The notes under the pieces were generated by a model. That model saw nothing but the letters and a program-made list of their open reading frames with translations, searched no databases and was not told the DNA's origin. Made by a program: the position numbers and the translations under genes. Positions 45,183 through 53,709 of a stretch of DNA of 64,000 nucleotides are shown here, one piece after another; position 1 is the first letter of the stretch; each line of letters begins with the position of its first letter. Source of the DNA: Streptomyces flavochromogenes (GTDB taxonomy: Bacteria; Actinomycetota; Actinomycetes; Streptomycetales; Streptomycetaceae); NCBI RefSeq assembly GCF_000717595.1, contig NZ_JNZO01000007.1, positions 62,001-126,000 on the forward strand, written 5' to 3'.

Positions 45183-45728
45183 ACGGCGCCCCGGGCGGGC
45201 GTAGATCGTGCTGGTGAGCACGGTGCGCCCGGCGGACGTCCGGGAGAGGCGGTCGATCACCGGCACGGGCAGCGACCTCGCCGCGCCCCGCATCGCCCGC
45301 AGCGTCACGAAGGCGTACCGCCGTTCGCCCTCCGACCAGAAGCCGGCGGGGGAGAGGGCGGTGACCGAGCGCACCAGCTTCTCCCGGCCCAGCTGAAGGG
45401 CGAGCAGTCCGCCGAGCGAGTTCCCCGCCACGTGCGGGCGCTCGACGCCGATGGCCTCGCAGAACGCGCCGAGCACGCTCCCGACGGTGGACAGGTCGTA
45501 CGGGCAGCCCTCGGGCAGCTCGTCGGAGTCGCCGAAGCCGGGCAGGTCGACGGCGATCACGTCCCGCTCGGCGGCCAGGATGTCCAGCACCGGCTCCCAG
45601 GCCTGCCAGTGGTGTCCGATGCCGTGCAGGAGCAGCAGCGGTTCCCCTTCGCCCCGCCGTTCGTACGTGAGGGACGCCGCGCGGGGGCCCGTCGGGGTCT
45701 CGATCGTGAACGTGATCCGGTCGGGCAT
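44895..45728 (-). CDS. alpha/beta hydrolase
   Basis: A 277-residue single-domain alpha/beta hydrolase. LLLHGIGHHWQAWEPVL holds the oxyanion HG motif; the nucleophile serine is in VAGNSLGGLLALQ (GNSLGG elbow); a catalytic Asp is expected in VAWGARDRLLLP and the His in GCGHVPMNDDP. Likely an esterase or lipase of a small ester. Its 3' end overlaps the EamA gene by 288 bases, and it is divergent from the ECF41 sigma gene. Confidence 0.88.
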   Translation of the reverse strand: MPDRITFTIETPTGPRAASLTYERRGEGEPLLLLHGIGHHWQAWEPVLDILAAERDVIAVDLPGFGDSDELPEGCPYDLSTVGSVLGAFCEAIGVERPHVAGNSLGGLLALQLGREKLVRSVTALSPAGFWSEGERRYAFVTLRAMRGAARSLPVPVIDRLSRTSAGRTVLTSTIYARPGRRSPAAAYAETLALRGATGFRQTLAAGGSVRFRDDVADVPVTVAWGARDRLLLPRQGVRAKHTIPGARLVRLPGCGHVPMNDDPALVARVILDGSGG

Positions 45729-45850
45729 GCGGACTCCCAGTCCTGAAGCTTTTCAGACGTCCCGTCAGTGAGAATTACCGATCAGTAGCCTGGAGTTCAA
45801 GACCCCGTCCGGAACTGGACAGCGCGACCGCGGTGGGCTGGGATGGACGG

Positions 45851-46747
45851 GTGCCCACCGATATTCCGACCGACACCCTGACCGAGCACTTCGAGGAGCA
45901 CCGTCCGATGCTCCTCGGCGTCGCCTACCGGATGCTCGGCCGCGCCGCCGACGCCGAGGACGTCGTCCAGGAGGCCTGGCTGCGCTGGACCGCGGAGGAC
46001 CGGGCCGAGGTCCGCGAGCCCCGGGCCTTCCTCGTACGGATCACGACGAGGCTCGCCATCGACCGGCTCCGGCAGGCCCAGACGCGCCGCGAGTCCTACG
46101 TCGGGCCGTGGCTGCCCGAGCCCGTCGTCACCGACTTCGGGCCGACCGCGCCCGACACGGCCGAGCGAGCCCTGCTCGCCGACTCCGTCTCGCTCGCCGT
46201 CCTCGTCGTCCTCGAATCGCTCTCCCCGCTGGAGCGGGCCGTCTTCGTGCTGCGCGAGGCCTTCGGCTTCCCGTACGCCGAGATCGCCACCGCCCTGGAC
46301 CGCTCCGAGGCGGCCGTACGCCAGCTCGCGGGGCGCGCTCGGCGTCATGTCGACGAGGGCAAGCCGCGCTACGACGTCGACCCGACCGAGCGCCGGGACC
46401 TCACCGAGCGCTTCCTCACCGCGGCGGCGGGCGGCGACCTCGGTGATCTTCTCGCCCTGCTCGCCCCCGACGTACGGCTCGTCGGCGACAGCGGCGGCAA
46501 GTCCAAGGCCCCGCTGCGGATCATCGAGAGCGCCGACAAGGTCGGCCGCTTCCTGCACGCCACCGCCCAGGGCGCAAGCGAGACCTTCGAGTTCCGCTTC
46601 CTCGAACTCAACGGCGCCCCCGCCCTGCTCGCCCTCGTCGACGGCGAGCCGGACTCCTTCTTCCAGATCGAGGTGCTCGACGGGCGCGTCCAGTGCGTCT
46701 ACATCATCCGCAACCCCGACAAGCTCCAGGCGCTCGCCGGTCTCTGA
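45851..46747 (+). CDS. ECF41-group RNA polymerase sigma factor
   Basis: A 298-residue extracytoplasmic-function sigma factor with a SnoaL-like C-terminal domain. Sigma-2 (about 12-75, AEDVVQEAWLRW) and sigma-4 (about 125-180) are joined by the ECF41 signature WLPEP at 87-91; NPDKL near the end (288-292) and a variant DSGGK for DGGGR complete the group marks. In ECF41 the C-terminal domain both inhibits and activates the sigma, replacing an anti-sigma. No partner carboxymuconolactone decarboxylase gene lies adjacent. GTG at 45851 preferred over 45833. Confidence 0.85.
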   Translation: MPTDIPTDTLTEHFEEHRPMLLGVAYRMLGRAADAEDVVQEAWLRWTAEDRAEVREPRAFLVRITTRLAIDRLRQAQTRRESYVGPWLPEPVVTDFGPTAPDTAERALLADSVSLAVLVVLESLSPLERAVFVLREAFGFPYAEIATALDRSEAAVRQLAGRARRHVDEGKPRYDVDPTERRDLTERFLTAAAGGDLGDLLALLAPDVRLVGDSGGKSKAPLRIIESADKVGRFLHATAQGASETFEFRFLELNGAPALLALVDGEPDSFFQIEVLDGRVQCVYIIRNPDKLQALAGL

Positions 46748-46807
46748 CCCGCCCGGGACGCACCCCGCGCGAGGCATCGGCCCGATGGCGCCGATCAGCC
46801 GGAACTT

Positions 46808-46841
46808 CACCCCGTCTCCCTCCCGGGAGGCGGGGTGTTTT
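46808..46841 (+). terminator. intrinsic terminator after the sigma-factor gene
   Basis: CACCCCG and CGGGGTG (46808-46814 and 46831-46837) close a stem with an inner CCTCC/GGAGG stem, followed by TTTT at 46838-46841. A rare T-tracted terminator in this genome. Confidence 0.7.
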
Positions 46842-46923
46842 GCTGCGCGGGGCACACGGGGGCGCGAACGTCCTGTGAACGATCTAGGTCAGAGGGTCAC
46901 ATTCGGGGTCGTTCGACAGAGGA

Positions 46924-46958
46924 TTGGTCTTGACCAAGGGGTGGGCTCGCCTTATGGT
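46924..46958 (+). promoter_or_regulatory. promoter with DasR-like operator for the GntR regulator gene
   Basis: A perfect dyad TTGGTC-TT-GACCAA (46924-46937) overlaps the -35 hexamer TTGACC (46930-46935); a -10 TATGGT (46953-46958) follows after 17 bases. The dyad is close to the dre site TGGTCTAGACCA bound by DasR-type GntR regulators, so autoregulation is likely. Confidence 0.7.
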
Positions 46959-47038
46959 CGCAGAGTTAGTGCAGGAACCTTTAATAAACAAGGGCGCGGA
47001 AAAACGCCGCGGGACACGGCGAATTGCGGAGGATCAGG

Positions 47039-47779
47039 GTGGGGACCACGCAGCTGGCATCGGTACCGGAACCGAAGTACCAGCACCTCAAGACAGTCAT
47101 CGGCGAAGCACTCGACTCGGACTTCGCGGTCGGGGAGATCCTCCCCAACGAGCGCGATCTCGCGGCACGCTTCGGCGTCGCCCGTGCCACGCTCCGTCAG
47201 GCCCTGGAGCAGCTGGAGCTCGAAGGCCGGCTGCAGCGCCGTCGCGGCGTCGGCACCACCGTCGCTCCGCCGCGCGTCGGCGTCGACGTCTCCACCACCC
47301 AGCACACCTGGCCGGGCGTCGGTGACGATGCCTGGCAGTCCCTCGACTCCGCCGCCGACGTGGCGCCGGCCGCCGTCGCGCGCGTCCTGGAGAGCGGCGC
47401 CGAGGAGCGGGTGCACGTCGTCCGCCGCATCCGCGTCAGCCAGGGCCAGACCGTCGCCGCCGAGCTGCTCTACGTGCCCGTCGGCTCCGTCCCGGGCCTC
47501 AGCGCCATCGACGCGCCCGCCGGAGCATCCCGCGCCCGCGCGGTGCTCCGCGAGCTCCAGCACCTCGCCCTCGACGGCCAGGACCGATCCGTGGAGCTCG
47601 GCTCCGCGCGCGCCGACGACGCCAAGGAGCTCGACCGGCTGCCGGGCGCGCCCGTGCTCGTCGTGACGACCCGCTACCTCTCCGGAGGGCGTACCGCCGC
47701 CGTCTCCGTGGCCACCTACCGTGCCGACACCTGCCGCCTCACCTTCGGCGACTCGGTCGACCTGGTCATGGCCTCGTAG
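47039..47779 (+). CDS. GntR/HutC-family regulator (DasR-like, UTRA domain)
   Basis: A 246-residue GntR-type regulator: winged helix-turn-helix (about 12-75, FGVARATLRQALEQLELEG) plus a UTRA effector domain (about 90-240), which in DasR binds amino-sugar phosphates. Sequence is not that of DasR itself. The GTG at 47039 has GGAGG at 47028-47032; the TTG at 47024 is rejected. Its promoter holds a dre-like palindrome. Convergent with the ROK gene, also a sugar-type regulator. Confidence 0.85.
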   Translation: MGTTQLASVPEPKYQHLKTVIGEALDSDFAVGEILPNERDLAARFGVARATLRQALEQLELEGRLQRRRGVGTTVAPPRVGVDVSTTQHTWPGVGDDAWQSLDSAADVAPAAVARVLESGAEERVHVVRRIRVSQGQTVAAELLYVPVGSVPGLSAIDAPAGASRARAVLRELQHLALDGQDRSVELGSARADDAKELDRLPGAPVLVVTTRYLSGGRTAAVSVATYRADTCRLTFGDSVDLVMAS

Positions 47780-47832
47780 CGCCCCTCCCACGAACACCGA
47801 ACGCCGGCCGACGGCCCGTCGCGAGGATCCTC

Positions 47833-48990
47833 CTAGCGGCGGGCCGTCACCGTGCCGTCGACCGCGAACAGCTGCTCCTCGACGTGGTCGAGGGCGAGCC
47901 GCAGCGCACCCGTCCCCACCGCGGCCTCGCCGAGCAGTGACAGCACCACCCGCGGCGGCCGCAGACAGAACCGGGCCAGCTCCTCCCGGAGCGGCTGGAG
48001 CACGCCGTCCAGGCCGGCCGCCCATCCGCCGACGACCACCAGCTCGGGGTCGATCGCCAGGACCAGCGCCGCCACGTCGTGCACGAGCCGCTGGATGAAG
48101 CGTTCCACCGCCGCCTCCGCGCGGGCGTCGCCCTTGCGGGCCAGCGCGAAGACCTCGGCGACCGCCTGCTCGTCGAGCGGGTGCAGCGGCTCGTCCGTCG
48201 TCGACAGCAGATGCTCGGGGGTGACGCCCCGGCCGAGCAGGTGCAGGGCGCCGATCTCCCCGGCGGCCCCGCCGAAACCGCGGTGCAGCCGGCCGCCGAT
48301 CAGCGAACCGGCGCCCGGGCTCAGCCCGGCGAGGACGAAGACGATGTCGTCGGAGTCGGTCGCGGCGCCCTTCCAGTGTTCGGCGACGGCCGCCGCGTTC
48401 GCGTCGTTCTCCACGATGACCGGGCACTTGAAGGAGCGCCGCAGCCGCTCGCCGAGCGCGAGGCCCGTCCAGCCCGGCAGGGCCGTACCGAGGCGGACGG
48501 TGCCGTCGGCCTCCACGATGCCGGGGGTGCCGACGCCGACGGCTCGCAGATTGGACCGGGCGACCCCGGCCCTGCGCAGCACGTCGGCCACGACCGTACG
48601 GACCCGGTCGAGGCGCTCGTCCTCGGGAGCCGTCTCCGACACCTCGCGCGAACCGGCGCCGATGATCCGTCCGTCCAGACCGGAGAGCAGCGCGGCCACC
48701 CGGTGCGGGCCGATCTCGATGCCGAGCAGATGACCGGCCTCGGCGCGGAAACGGAACCTCCGCGCGGGACGCCCCTGCCGCCGGGCCTCGCCCTCCTCGG
48801 GCGCCGCCTCGACGACGAGGCCGCCCTCCATGAGTCCCTCGACGACCCCTTCGACCGTGGGCCGCGAAAGGCCCGTGATCCGGGTCAGATCCGTGAGCGT
48901 CGGCGCTTCGGCGCCGCGCAGCGCATGGAGTACCACCGCGGAGTTGATCCGCCGCAGCAGAGACGGATCCCCGCCGGTCAGCCGCCCCAC
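47833..48990 (-). CDS. ROK-family transcriptional regulator
   Basis: A 385-residue ROK protein: an N-terminal winged helix (about 1-75, RLTGGDPSLLRRINSAVVL) and a C-terminal sugar-kinase-fold domain. The fold is present but the zinc-binding CxCGxxGC motif usual in ROK kinases is absent (LHLLGRGVTPEHLL instead), so it is a pure regulator. Start: GTG at 48990 with GGGAGG 7 bases upstream, better than the GTG at 49014. Likely a repressor responding to a sugar. Confidence 0.85.
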   Translation of the reverse strand: MGRLTGGDPSLLRRINSAVVLHALRGAEAPTLTDLTRITGLSRPTVEGVVEGLMEGGLVVEAAPEEGEARRQGRPARRFRFRAEAGHLLGIEIGPHRVAALLSGLDGRIIGAGSREVSETAPEDERLDRVRTVVADVLRRAGVARSNLRAVGVGTPGIVEADGTVRLGTALPGWTGLALGERLRRSFKCPVIVENDANAAAVAEHWKGAATDSDDIVFVLAGLSPGAGSLIGGRLHRGFGGAAGEIGALHLLGRGVTPEHLLSTTDEPLHPLDEQAVAEVFALARKGDARAEAAVERFIQRLVHDVAALVLAIDPELVVVGGWAAGLDGVLQPLREELARFCLRPPRVVLSLLGEAAVGTGALRLALDHVEEQLFAVDGTVTARR

Positions 48991-49198
48991 AGTGTGTCCT
49001 CCCAGCTCGTGCACCTCTTCGGCGGATGGTACTCAATGGGCCCGGTCGCGGCGAGTGCCGCCCCCATGACGCTTCGGATGCGCCCGCGGTCCCGTACGGG
49101 CCCGGCGCCGGCTCCGCGACGACCGCGGGCCCGGCCCGCCGCCCGCCGCGGTGTCTGACACGGCGCCAACTGTCAGTGGTGGGGGCTTTACTGGAGCC

Positions 49199-49609
49199 AT
49201 GACCACGGCAGACCACCTGGCGGCGATCGACTTACTCAGGGCCCGGGGATTCGACGACGGCACGGACCACCACCTGGCGGAGCTCGCGACCAGCGAGGAC
49301 TTCTGGGAGGACGACGGCACGCGCCGCCCGATCGTCGAGGACCAGTACGAAGCGGAACGGGACGGGCTCGGCGCCCTGCTCACCGCGCGCTGGGGCGAGC
49401 CCCGGACGCTCGACCTCTGGCCCGTCCTGGAGCGGAGCATGGAGGGCGAGTCGATACCCGAGCCCTGGTCCACCCTCAGCTGCCACACCCCGAACCTGCG
49501 CCTGTGGCGGGCCGACGGACTGTGGATCGGACTCGGCGTCTCCCAGTGGGACAAGGAACTGCCGTTCCAGCTGCTCGCCGTGCTCACCATGGTCGACCCG
49601 CCGAACTGA
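49199..49609 (+). CDS. hypothetical protein, TTA-containing
   Basis: A 136-residue soluble acidic protein, not recognised. It has scattered Trp residues, including W in DFWEDD and LRLWRADGLWIG, and no signal or membrane segment. Codon 12 is TTA (49232-49234), so translation should require bldA tRNA, tying it to late growth. A TTTACT -10 candidate lies 6 bases before the ATG at 49199; the longer frame from 49151 overlaps it. Between ROK and Mug genes, no clear operon. Confidence 0.65.
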   Translation: MTTADHLAAIDLLRARGFDDGTDHHLAELATSEDFWEDDGTRRPIVEDQYEAERDGLGALLTARWGEPRTLDLWPVLERSMEGESIPEPWSTLSCHTPNLRLWRADGLWIGLGVSQWDKELPFQLLAVLTMVDPPN

Positions 49610-49663
49610 CGGCGCGGGCCCGACGCGTCCGGCAGCCGGGTCGGCGCTCCCGGGCCGTCCGCC

Positions 49664-50227
49664 TCAGCCCGCGTGGGCTTCGGCGGCCTCCCGGAGGCGG
49701 GCGTACTCCGCGGCCATCGTCGCCGCCGTCCAGTGCGCGTTGAGACCGCTCGGGTTGGGCAGCGCCCAGATCCTCGTGGATCCGATCGTGCGCTCCTGAG
49801 GCCCGATGGCGGCCCTCGGCTCGCCGAAGGCCGTGCGGTAGGCGGTGACACCGACGACCGCGAGCCAGCGGGGCGCGAGCCGCTCCACCTTCCCGGCCAG
49901 GATCCGCCCGCCCTCCCGGTACTCCTCGCGGGTCAACTCGTCGGCCCGCGCGGTCGCCCGTGCCACGACGTTGGTGATCCCGAGGCCGTACGTCAGGAGC
50001 TCCTCCTGCTCGTCCGGCCGCAGCTGCCTCGGGGTGAACCCGGACAGATGGAGCACCGGCCAGAACCGGTTGCCGGGACGGGCGAAGTGGTGGCCCGTCG
50101 CCGCCGTCATGAGACCCGGATTGATCCCGCAGAACAACACCGAGAGGCCGCCCGCCACCACGTCGGGAACGACGCGGTCACGGGCGGCCTCCAGCTGCTC
50201 CTTGGTGAACCGGGGGCTCCCGGTCAG
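49664..50227 (-). CDS. mug: G/U mismatch-specific DNA glycosylase, CTG start candidate
   Basis: A 187-residue uracil/thymine-DNA glycosylase fold: LFCGINPGL (catalytic Asn-Pro motif) near residue 30, HFARPGNRFWPVLH, GITNVVARATARADEL and ALPNPSGLNAHW. It removes U or T mispaired with G. No ATG or GTG lies in the right place: family proteins begin just before RFTKEQLEA. The only suitable codon is CTG at 50227-50225, which overlaps the purB TGA (CTGA). A GGAG at 50238-50235 is 7 bases upstream. Coupled to purB. Confidence 0.82.
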   Translation of the reverse strand: MTGSPRFTKEQLEAARDRVVPDVVAGGLSVLFCGINPGLMTAATGHHFARPGNRFWPVLHLSGFTPRQLRPDEQEELLTYGLGITNVVARATARADELTREEYREGGRILAGKVERLAPRWLAVVGVTAYRTAFGEPRAAIGPQERTIGSTRIWALPNPSGLNAHWTAATMAAEYARLREAAEAHAG

Positions 50228-51666
50228 AGGATCGCTCCGGGGGCGTAGGCGGCGGCCTCCGGGTGCTGCTTGAGGATCTCCTCGATACGGGAGACCACGG
50301 AAGCGACCTGGTCGGCGGCGGCGCCGGTGAAGGACAGCTTGTCCGCCATCAGCTCGTCGAGCTGCGCCCGGTCCAGCGGGATGCGCTCGTCCGCGGCCAG
50401 CTTGCCGAGGAGCTCGTTGCGCTCGGCGCCCTGCTCGCGCATGGCGAGGGCGGAGGCGACGGCGTTCTCCTTGATGGCCTCGTGGGCGACCTCCCGGCCG
50501 ACGCCGGCGCGCACGGCGCCCATGAGGACCTTGGTGGTCGCCAGGAAGGGCAGGTAGCGGTCGAGCTCGCGGGCGACGACGGCCGGGAAGGCGCCGAACT
50601 CGTCGAGCACGGTGAGGAAGGTCTCCAGGAGGCCGTCGAGCGCGAAGAACGCGTCGGGCAGCGCGACCCGGCGGACCACCGAGCAGGAGACGTCGCCCTC
50701 GTTCCACTGGTCGCCCGCCAGCTCGCCGGTCATCGAGGCGTATCCGCGCAGGATGACCATCAGGCCGTTGACGCGCTCGCAGGAGCGGGTGTTCATCTTG
50801 TGCGGCATCGCCGAGGAGCCGACCTGGCCGGGCTTGAAGCCCTCGGTGACCAGCTCGTGGCCGGCCATCAGACGGATCGTCTTGGCGATCGACGACGGGG
50901 CGGCGGCCAGCTGCACCAGCGAGGTGACCACGTCGTAGTCGAGCGAGCGCGGGTAGACCTGGCCGACCGAGGTGAAGGCGTGGGCGAAGCCGAGGTGACC
51001 GGCGATCCGCTGCTCCAGGTCGGCCAGCTTGCCGGCGTCGCCGCCGAGCAGGTCCAGCATGTCCTGGGCGGTGCCGACCGGGCCCTTGATGCCGCGCAGC
51101 GGGTAGCGGCCGAGCAGCTCCTCCAGGCGGGCGTACGCCACGAGCAGCTCGTCCGCCGCCGTCGCGAAGCGCTTGCCGAGGGTGGTCGCCTGGGCGGCGA
51201 CGTTGTGCGAGCGGCCGGCCATGACCAGCTCCGCGTACTCGGCGGAGAGCTTGCCGAGACGGCCGAGGACGGCGACCGTACGGTCCCGCATCAGCTCCAG
51301 GGAGAGCCGGATCTGCAGCTGCTCGACGTTCTCGGTGAGGTCGCGCGAGGTCATGCCCTTGTGGACGTGCTCGTGGCCGGCGAGGGCGTTGAACTCCTCG
51401 ATCCGGGCCTTCACGTCGTGCCGGGTGACCTTCTCGCGCTCGGCGATGGAACCGAGGTCCACCTGGGCGAGCACGCGCTCGTAGTCGGCGAGGGCGGCGT
51501 CCGGAACCTCGATCCCGAGGTCCTTCTGCGCACGCAGCACGGCGAGCCAGAGCTGACGCTCCAGCTTCACCTTCTGCTCGGGGGACCAGAGGACGGCGAG
51601 CTCCGCGGAGGCGTAGCGGCCGGCCAGAACGTTGGGGATGCGGGGCTTCGCAGTCACAGCAGTCAC
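50224..51666 (-). CDS. purB: adenylosuccinate lyase
   Basis: A 480-residue fumarase-superfamily enzyme, active in de novo purine synthesis: it cleaves SAICAR to AICAR plus fumarate and adenylosuccinate to AMP plus fumarate. The signature GSSAMPHKMN is near residue 285, and catalytic His regions are present (AGRSHNVAAQATTLGKR). A TAAACT -10 (forward AGTTTA, 51675-51680) is 8 bases before the GTG start, suggesting leaderless initiation. Downstream partner is mug. Confidence 0.95.
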   Translation of the reverse strand: MTAVTAKPRIPNVLAGRYASAELAVLWSPEQKVKLERQLWLAVLRAQKDLGIEVPDAALADYERVLAQVDLGSIAEREKVTRHDVKARIEEFNALAGHEHVHKGMTSRDLTENVEQLQIRLSLELMRDRTVAVLGRLGKLSAEYAELVMAGRSHNVAAQATTLGKRFATAADELLVAYARLEELLGRYPLRGIKGPVGTAQDMLDLLGGDAGKLADLEQRIAGHLGFAHAFTSVGQVYPRSLDYDVVTSLVQLAAAPSSIAKTIRLMAGHELVTEGFKPGQVGSSAMPHKMNTRSCERVNGLMVILRGYASMTGELAGDQWNEGDVSCSVVRRVALPDAFFALDGLLETFLTVLDEFGAFPAVVARELDRYLPFLATTKVLMGAVRAGVGREVAHEAIKENAVASALAMREQGAERNELLGKLAADERIPLDRAQLDELMADKLSFTGAAADQVASVVSRIEEILKQHPEAAAYAPGAIL

Positions 51667-51775
51667 GTGGACAGAGTTTACTGGCGATTTCTGCAGGCCA
51701 GCGCCACGGTCCGACCTGGAGTTTGCTACGAGACGCAGCTCACGGTCCTCGCTCCCGTGCGCGGCCCCACCGGGG

Positions 51776-52558
51776 CTACAGCTCCGTCGACGGCTCGTAC
51801 GGCAGGAGGTCGGGGCGCTTGGGCGCGCGGCCGTCGCCCGACGAGCGGCCGGTGAGGCGCCGCCCGATCCACGGTCCCAGGTGTTCCCTGGCGAAGCGGG
51901 CGTCCGCCGCCCGGCGGCTCGCCCAGCCCGGCAGCGGGGTCGGGGGCAGCGGCGTCCGCCAGTCCTCCCGGGGTGCCAGGCCGAGCGTCTGCCACACGGC
52001 CTCGGCGACCCGCCGGTGCCCGTCGGCGGTGAGGTGGAGCCGGTCCACGTCCCACAGCCGGGGGTCGGCGAGCGAGGGAGCGCTGTACAGGTCGACGACC
52101 AGGGCCCCGTGCCGGGCGGCGAGGTCGTCGACGTGCGCGAACAGCTCCTCCATCCGGGGTCGGAAGCGCTCGAGGACCGGCCCGTTCCGGCCGGGGCTGC
52201 GCATCAGGACCAGCTGCCCGCAGGACGGGGCGAGCCGCTCGACGGCCTCGGTGAGCAGGCCGCGCACCCTCCCCATGTCGACCTTGGGCCGCAGGGTGTC
52301 GTTGAGCCCGCCGACGAGCGTCACGACGTCGGCCTTCATCGCGGCGGCCGTCTCGACCTGCTCCTCGACGATCTGGCCGATGAGCTTGCCGCGTACGGCG
52401 AGGTTCGCGTACCGGAAGTCGGGGGTGCGGGCGGCCAGCCGGTCCGCGAGGACGTCGGCCCAGCCCCGGTAGGAACCGTCGGGCTTCCGGTCCGACATAC
52501 CTTCGGTGAAGCTGTCGCCGAGGGCGACGAAACTGTTGTACGTGGCATTGATCTCCAT
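51776..52558 (-). CDS. SGNH/GDSL hydrolase
   Basis: A 260-residue SGNH hydrolase. GDSFTEG near residue 15 provides the nucleophile Ser; LVGGLND (blocks III, G and N) and WDVDRLHLTADGHR (block V, DxxH) complete the triad and oxyanion hole. No signal peptide. Likely a small esterase. Start ATG 52558 (MEINATYN); a TATGAT -10 lies 10 bases upstream, overlapped by a 16-bp palindrome. The gene is probably repressed through it. Confidence 0.85.
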   Translation of the reverse strand: MEINATYNSFVALGDSFTEGMSDRKPDGSYRGWADVLADRLAARTPDFRYANLAVRGKLIGQIVEEQVETAAAMKADVVTLVGGLNDTLRPKVDMGRVRGLLTEAVERLAPSCGQLVLMRSPGRNGPVLERFRPRMEELFAHVDDLAARHGALVVDLYSAPSLADPRLWDVDRLHLTADGHRRVAEAVWQTLGLAPREDWRTPLPPTPLPGWASRRAADARFAREHLGPWIGRRLTGRSSGDGRAPKRPDLLPYEPSTEL

Positions 52559-52570
52559 GGCGCAGAGAAT

Positions 52571-52586
52571 CATACCGCGCGGTATG
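52571..52586 (-). promoter_or_regulatory. 16-bp palindromic operator over the SGNH-hydrolase -10
   Basis: CATACCGCGCGGTATG is a perfect palindrome. On the minus strand its right end gives TATGAT, a good -10, 10 bases before the hydrolase ATG. A dimeric repressor (TetR-type in size) bound here would block transcription. Confidence 0.65.
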
Positions 52587-52635
52587 CGCGGCGCTCCGCC
52601 GGAGCCCGGGAGGCGAGACCACCGTGCTGCGAACG

Positions 52636-52675
52636 CGGGAGGGCCCCGGGAACGCGTGTTCCCGGGGCCCTCCCG
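52636..52675 (-). terminator. terminator after the CNNM gene pair
   Basis: An 18-base perfect arm, CGGGAGGGCCCCGGGAAC at 52636-52653, with its complement at 52658-52675 and a 4-base loop, 14 bases after the stop of the CNNM gene at 52690. Confidence 0.85.
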
Positions 52676-52689
52676 ACCTGTACGCGGTG

Positions 52690-53709
52690 CTACGGCGCCG
52701 CCGGGCGGCCCACCAGCTCCCGCAGCACGTCCTCCATCGTCACGAGGCCGGCCGGCTTGTCGTCCTCGTCGAGCACCGCCGCCAGATGGGTCCGGCTGCG
52801 GCGCATCGCCGTCAGCACGTCGTCCAGCGGCGTAGCGGCGCGGACCCGCGCGATCGGCCGCAGCGCGGACACCGGGAACGGCTCCTCGCGCGGCGAGACG
52901 TCCAGGGCGTCCTTGACGTGCAGATAGCCCAGGATCCTGTGCTCCTCGTCGACCACCGGGAAGCGCGAGTAGCCCGTCCGCGCCGACAGTGCCTCCAGCT
53001 CACCCGGAGTCGTGCCGACCCGCGCGTACACGACCTTCTCCGCCGGCATCACGACATCCCGTACGGGACGGCGGCCCAGTTCCAGGGCGTCGTGCAGCCG
53101 CTCGGCGGCCCGGTCGTCGAGCAGCCCCGCGTCACCGGCGTCGGTGACCATCCGGGCCAGCTCGTCGTCCGAGAACGTCGCCGCGACCTCGTCCTTGACC
53201 TCCACCCGCAACAGCTTGAGCAGGGCGTTGGCGAAGGCGTTGATCGCGAAGATCACCGGTCGCAGCGCCCGCGCGAGCGTCACCAGCGGCGGGCCGAGCA
53301 GCAGCGCCGTACGCGTCGGCTCCGCCAGCGCGATGTTCTTCGGCACCATCTCGCCCAGCAGCATGTGCAGATACGTGGCCACGCTCAGCGCGATCACGAA
53401 CGAGATCGGGTGGACCAGACCGTGCGGCACGCCCACCGCGTCGAAGACCGGTTCGAGCAGATGCGCGATGGCCGGCTCGGCGACGATGCCCAGCACCAGG
53501 GTGCAGAGCGTGATGCCGAGCTGCGCCGCGGCGAGCAGCGCGGAGACGTGCTCGAGGCCCCAGATGACGCTGCGCGCCCGCCGGTTCCCGTCCTCGGCCA
53601 GCGGCTCGATCTGGCTGCGGCGCACCGAGATCAGGGCGAACTCGGCGCCGACGAAGAAGGCGTTGACGACGAGGGTCAGCAGACCGATCAACAGCTGGAT
53701 CACGGTCAT
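52690..53709 (-). CDS. CNNM/CBS-domain membrane protein (hemolysin family)
   Basis: A 339-residue protein with an N-terminal CNNM/DUF21 transmembrane domain (about 1-180, three or four helices) and two CBS domains (about 200-335, with FPVVDEEHRILGYLHVKDAL). No C-terminal CorC/HlyC domain, unlike its partner. CNNM proteins transport or regulate magnesium or other divalent cations; CBS domains bind adenine nucleotides. Its ATG overlaps the stop of the upstream gene (53706-53709), so the two are coupled and may form a heteromer. Confidence 0.88.
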   Translation of the reverse strand: MTVIQLLIGLLTLVVNAFFVGAEFALISVRRSQIEPLAEDGNRRARSVIWGLEHVSALLAAAQLGITLCTLVLGIVAEPAIAHLLEPVFDAVGVPHGLVHPISFVIALSVATYLHMLLGEMVPKNIALAEPTRTALLLGPPLVTLARALRPVIFAINAFANALLKLLRVEVKDEVAATFSDDELARMVTDAGDAGLLDDRAAERLHDALELGRRPVRDVVMPAEKVVYARVGTTPGELEALSARTGYSRFPVVDEEHRILGYLHVKDALDVSPREEPFPVSALRPIARVRAATPLDDVLTAMRRSRTHLAAVLDEDDKPAGLVTMEDVLRELVGRPAAP

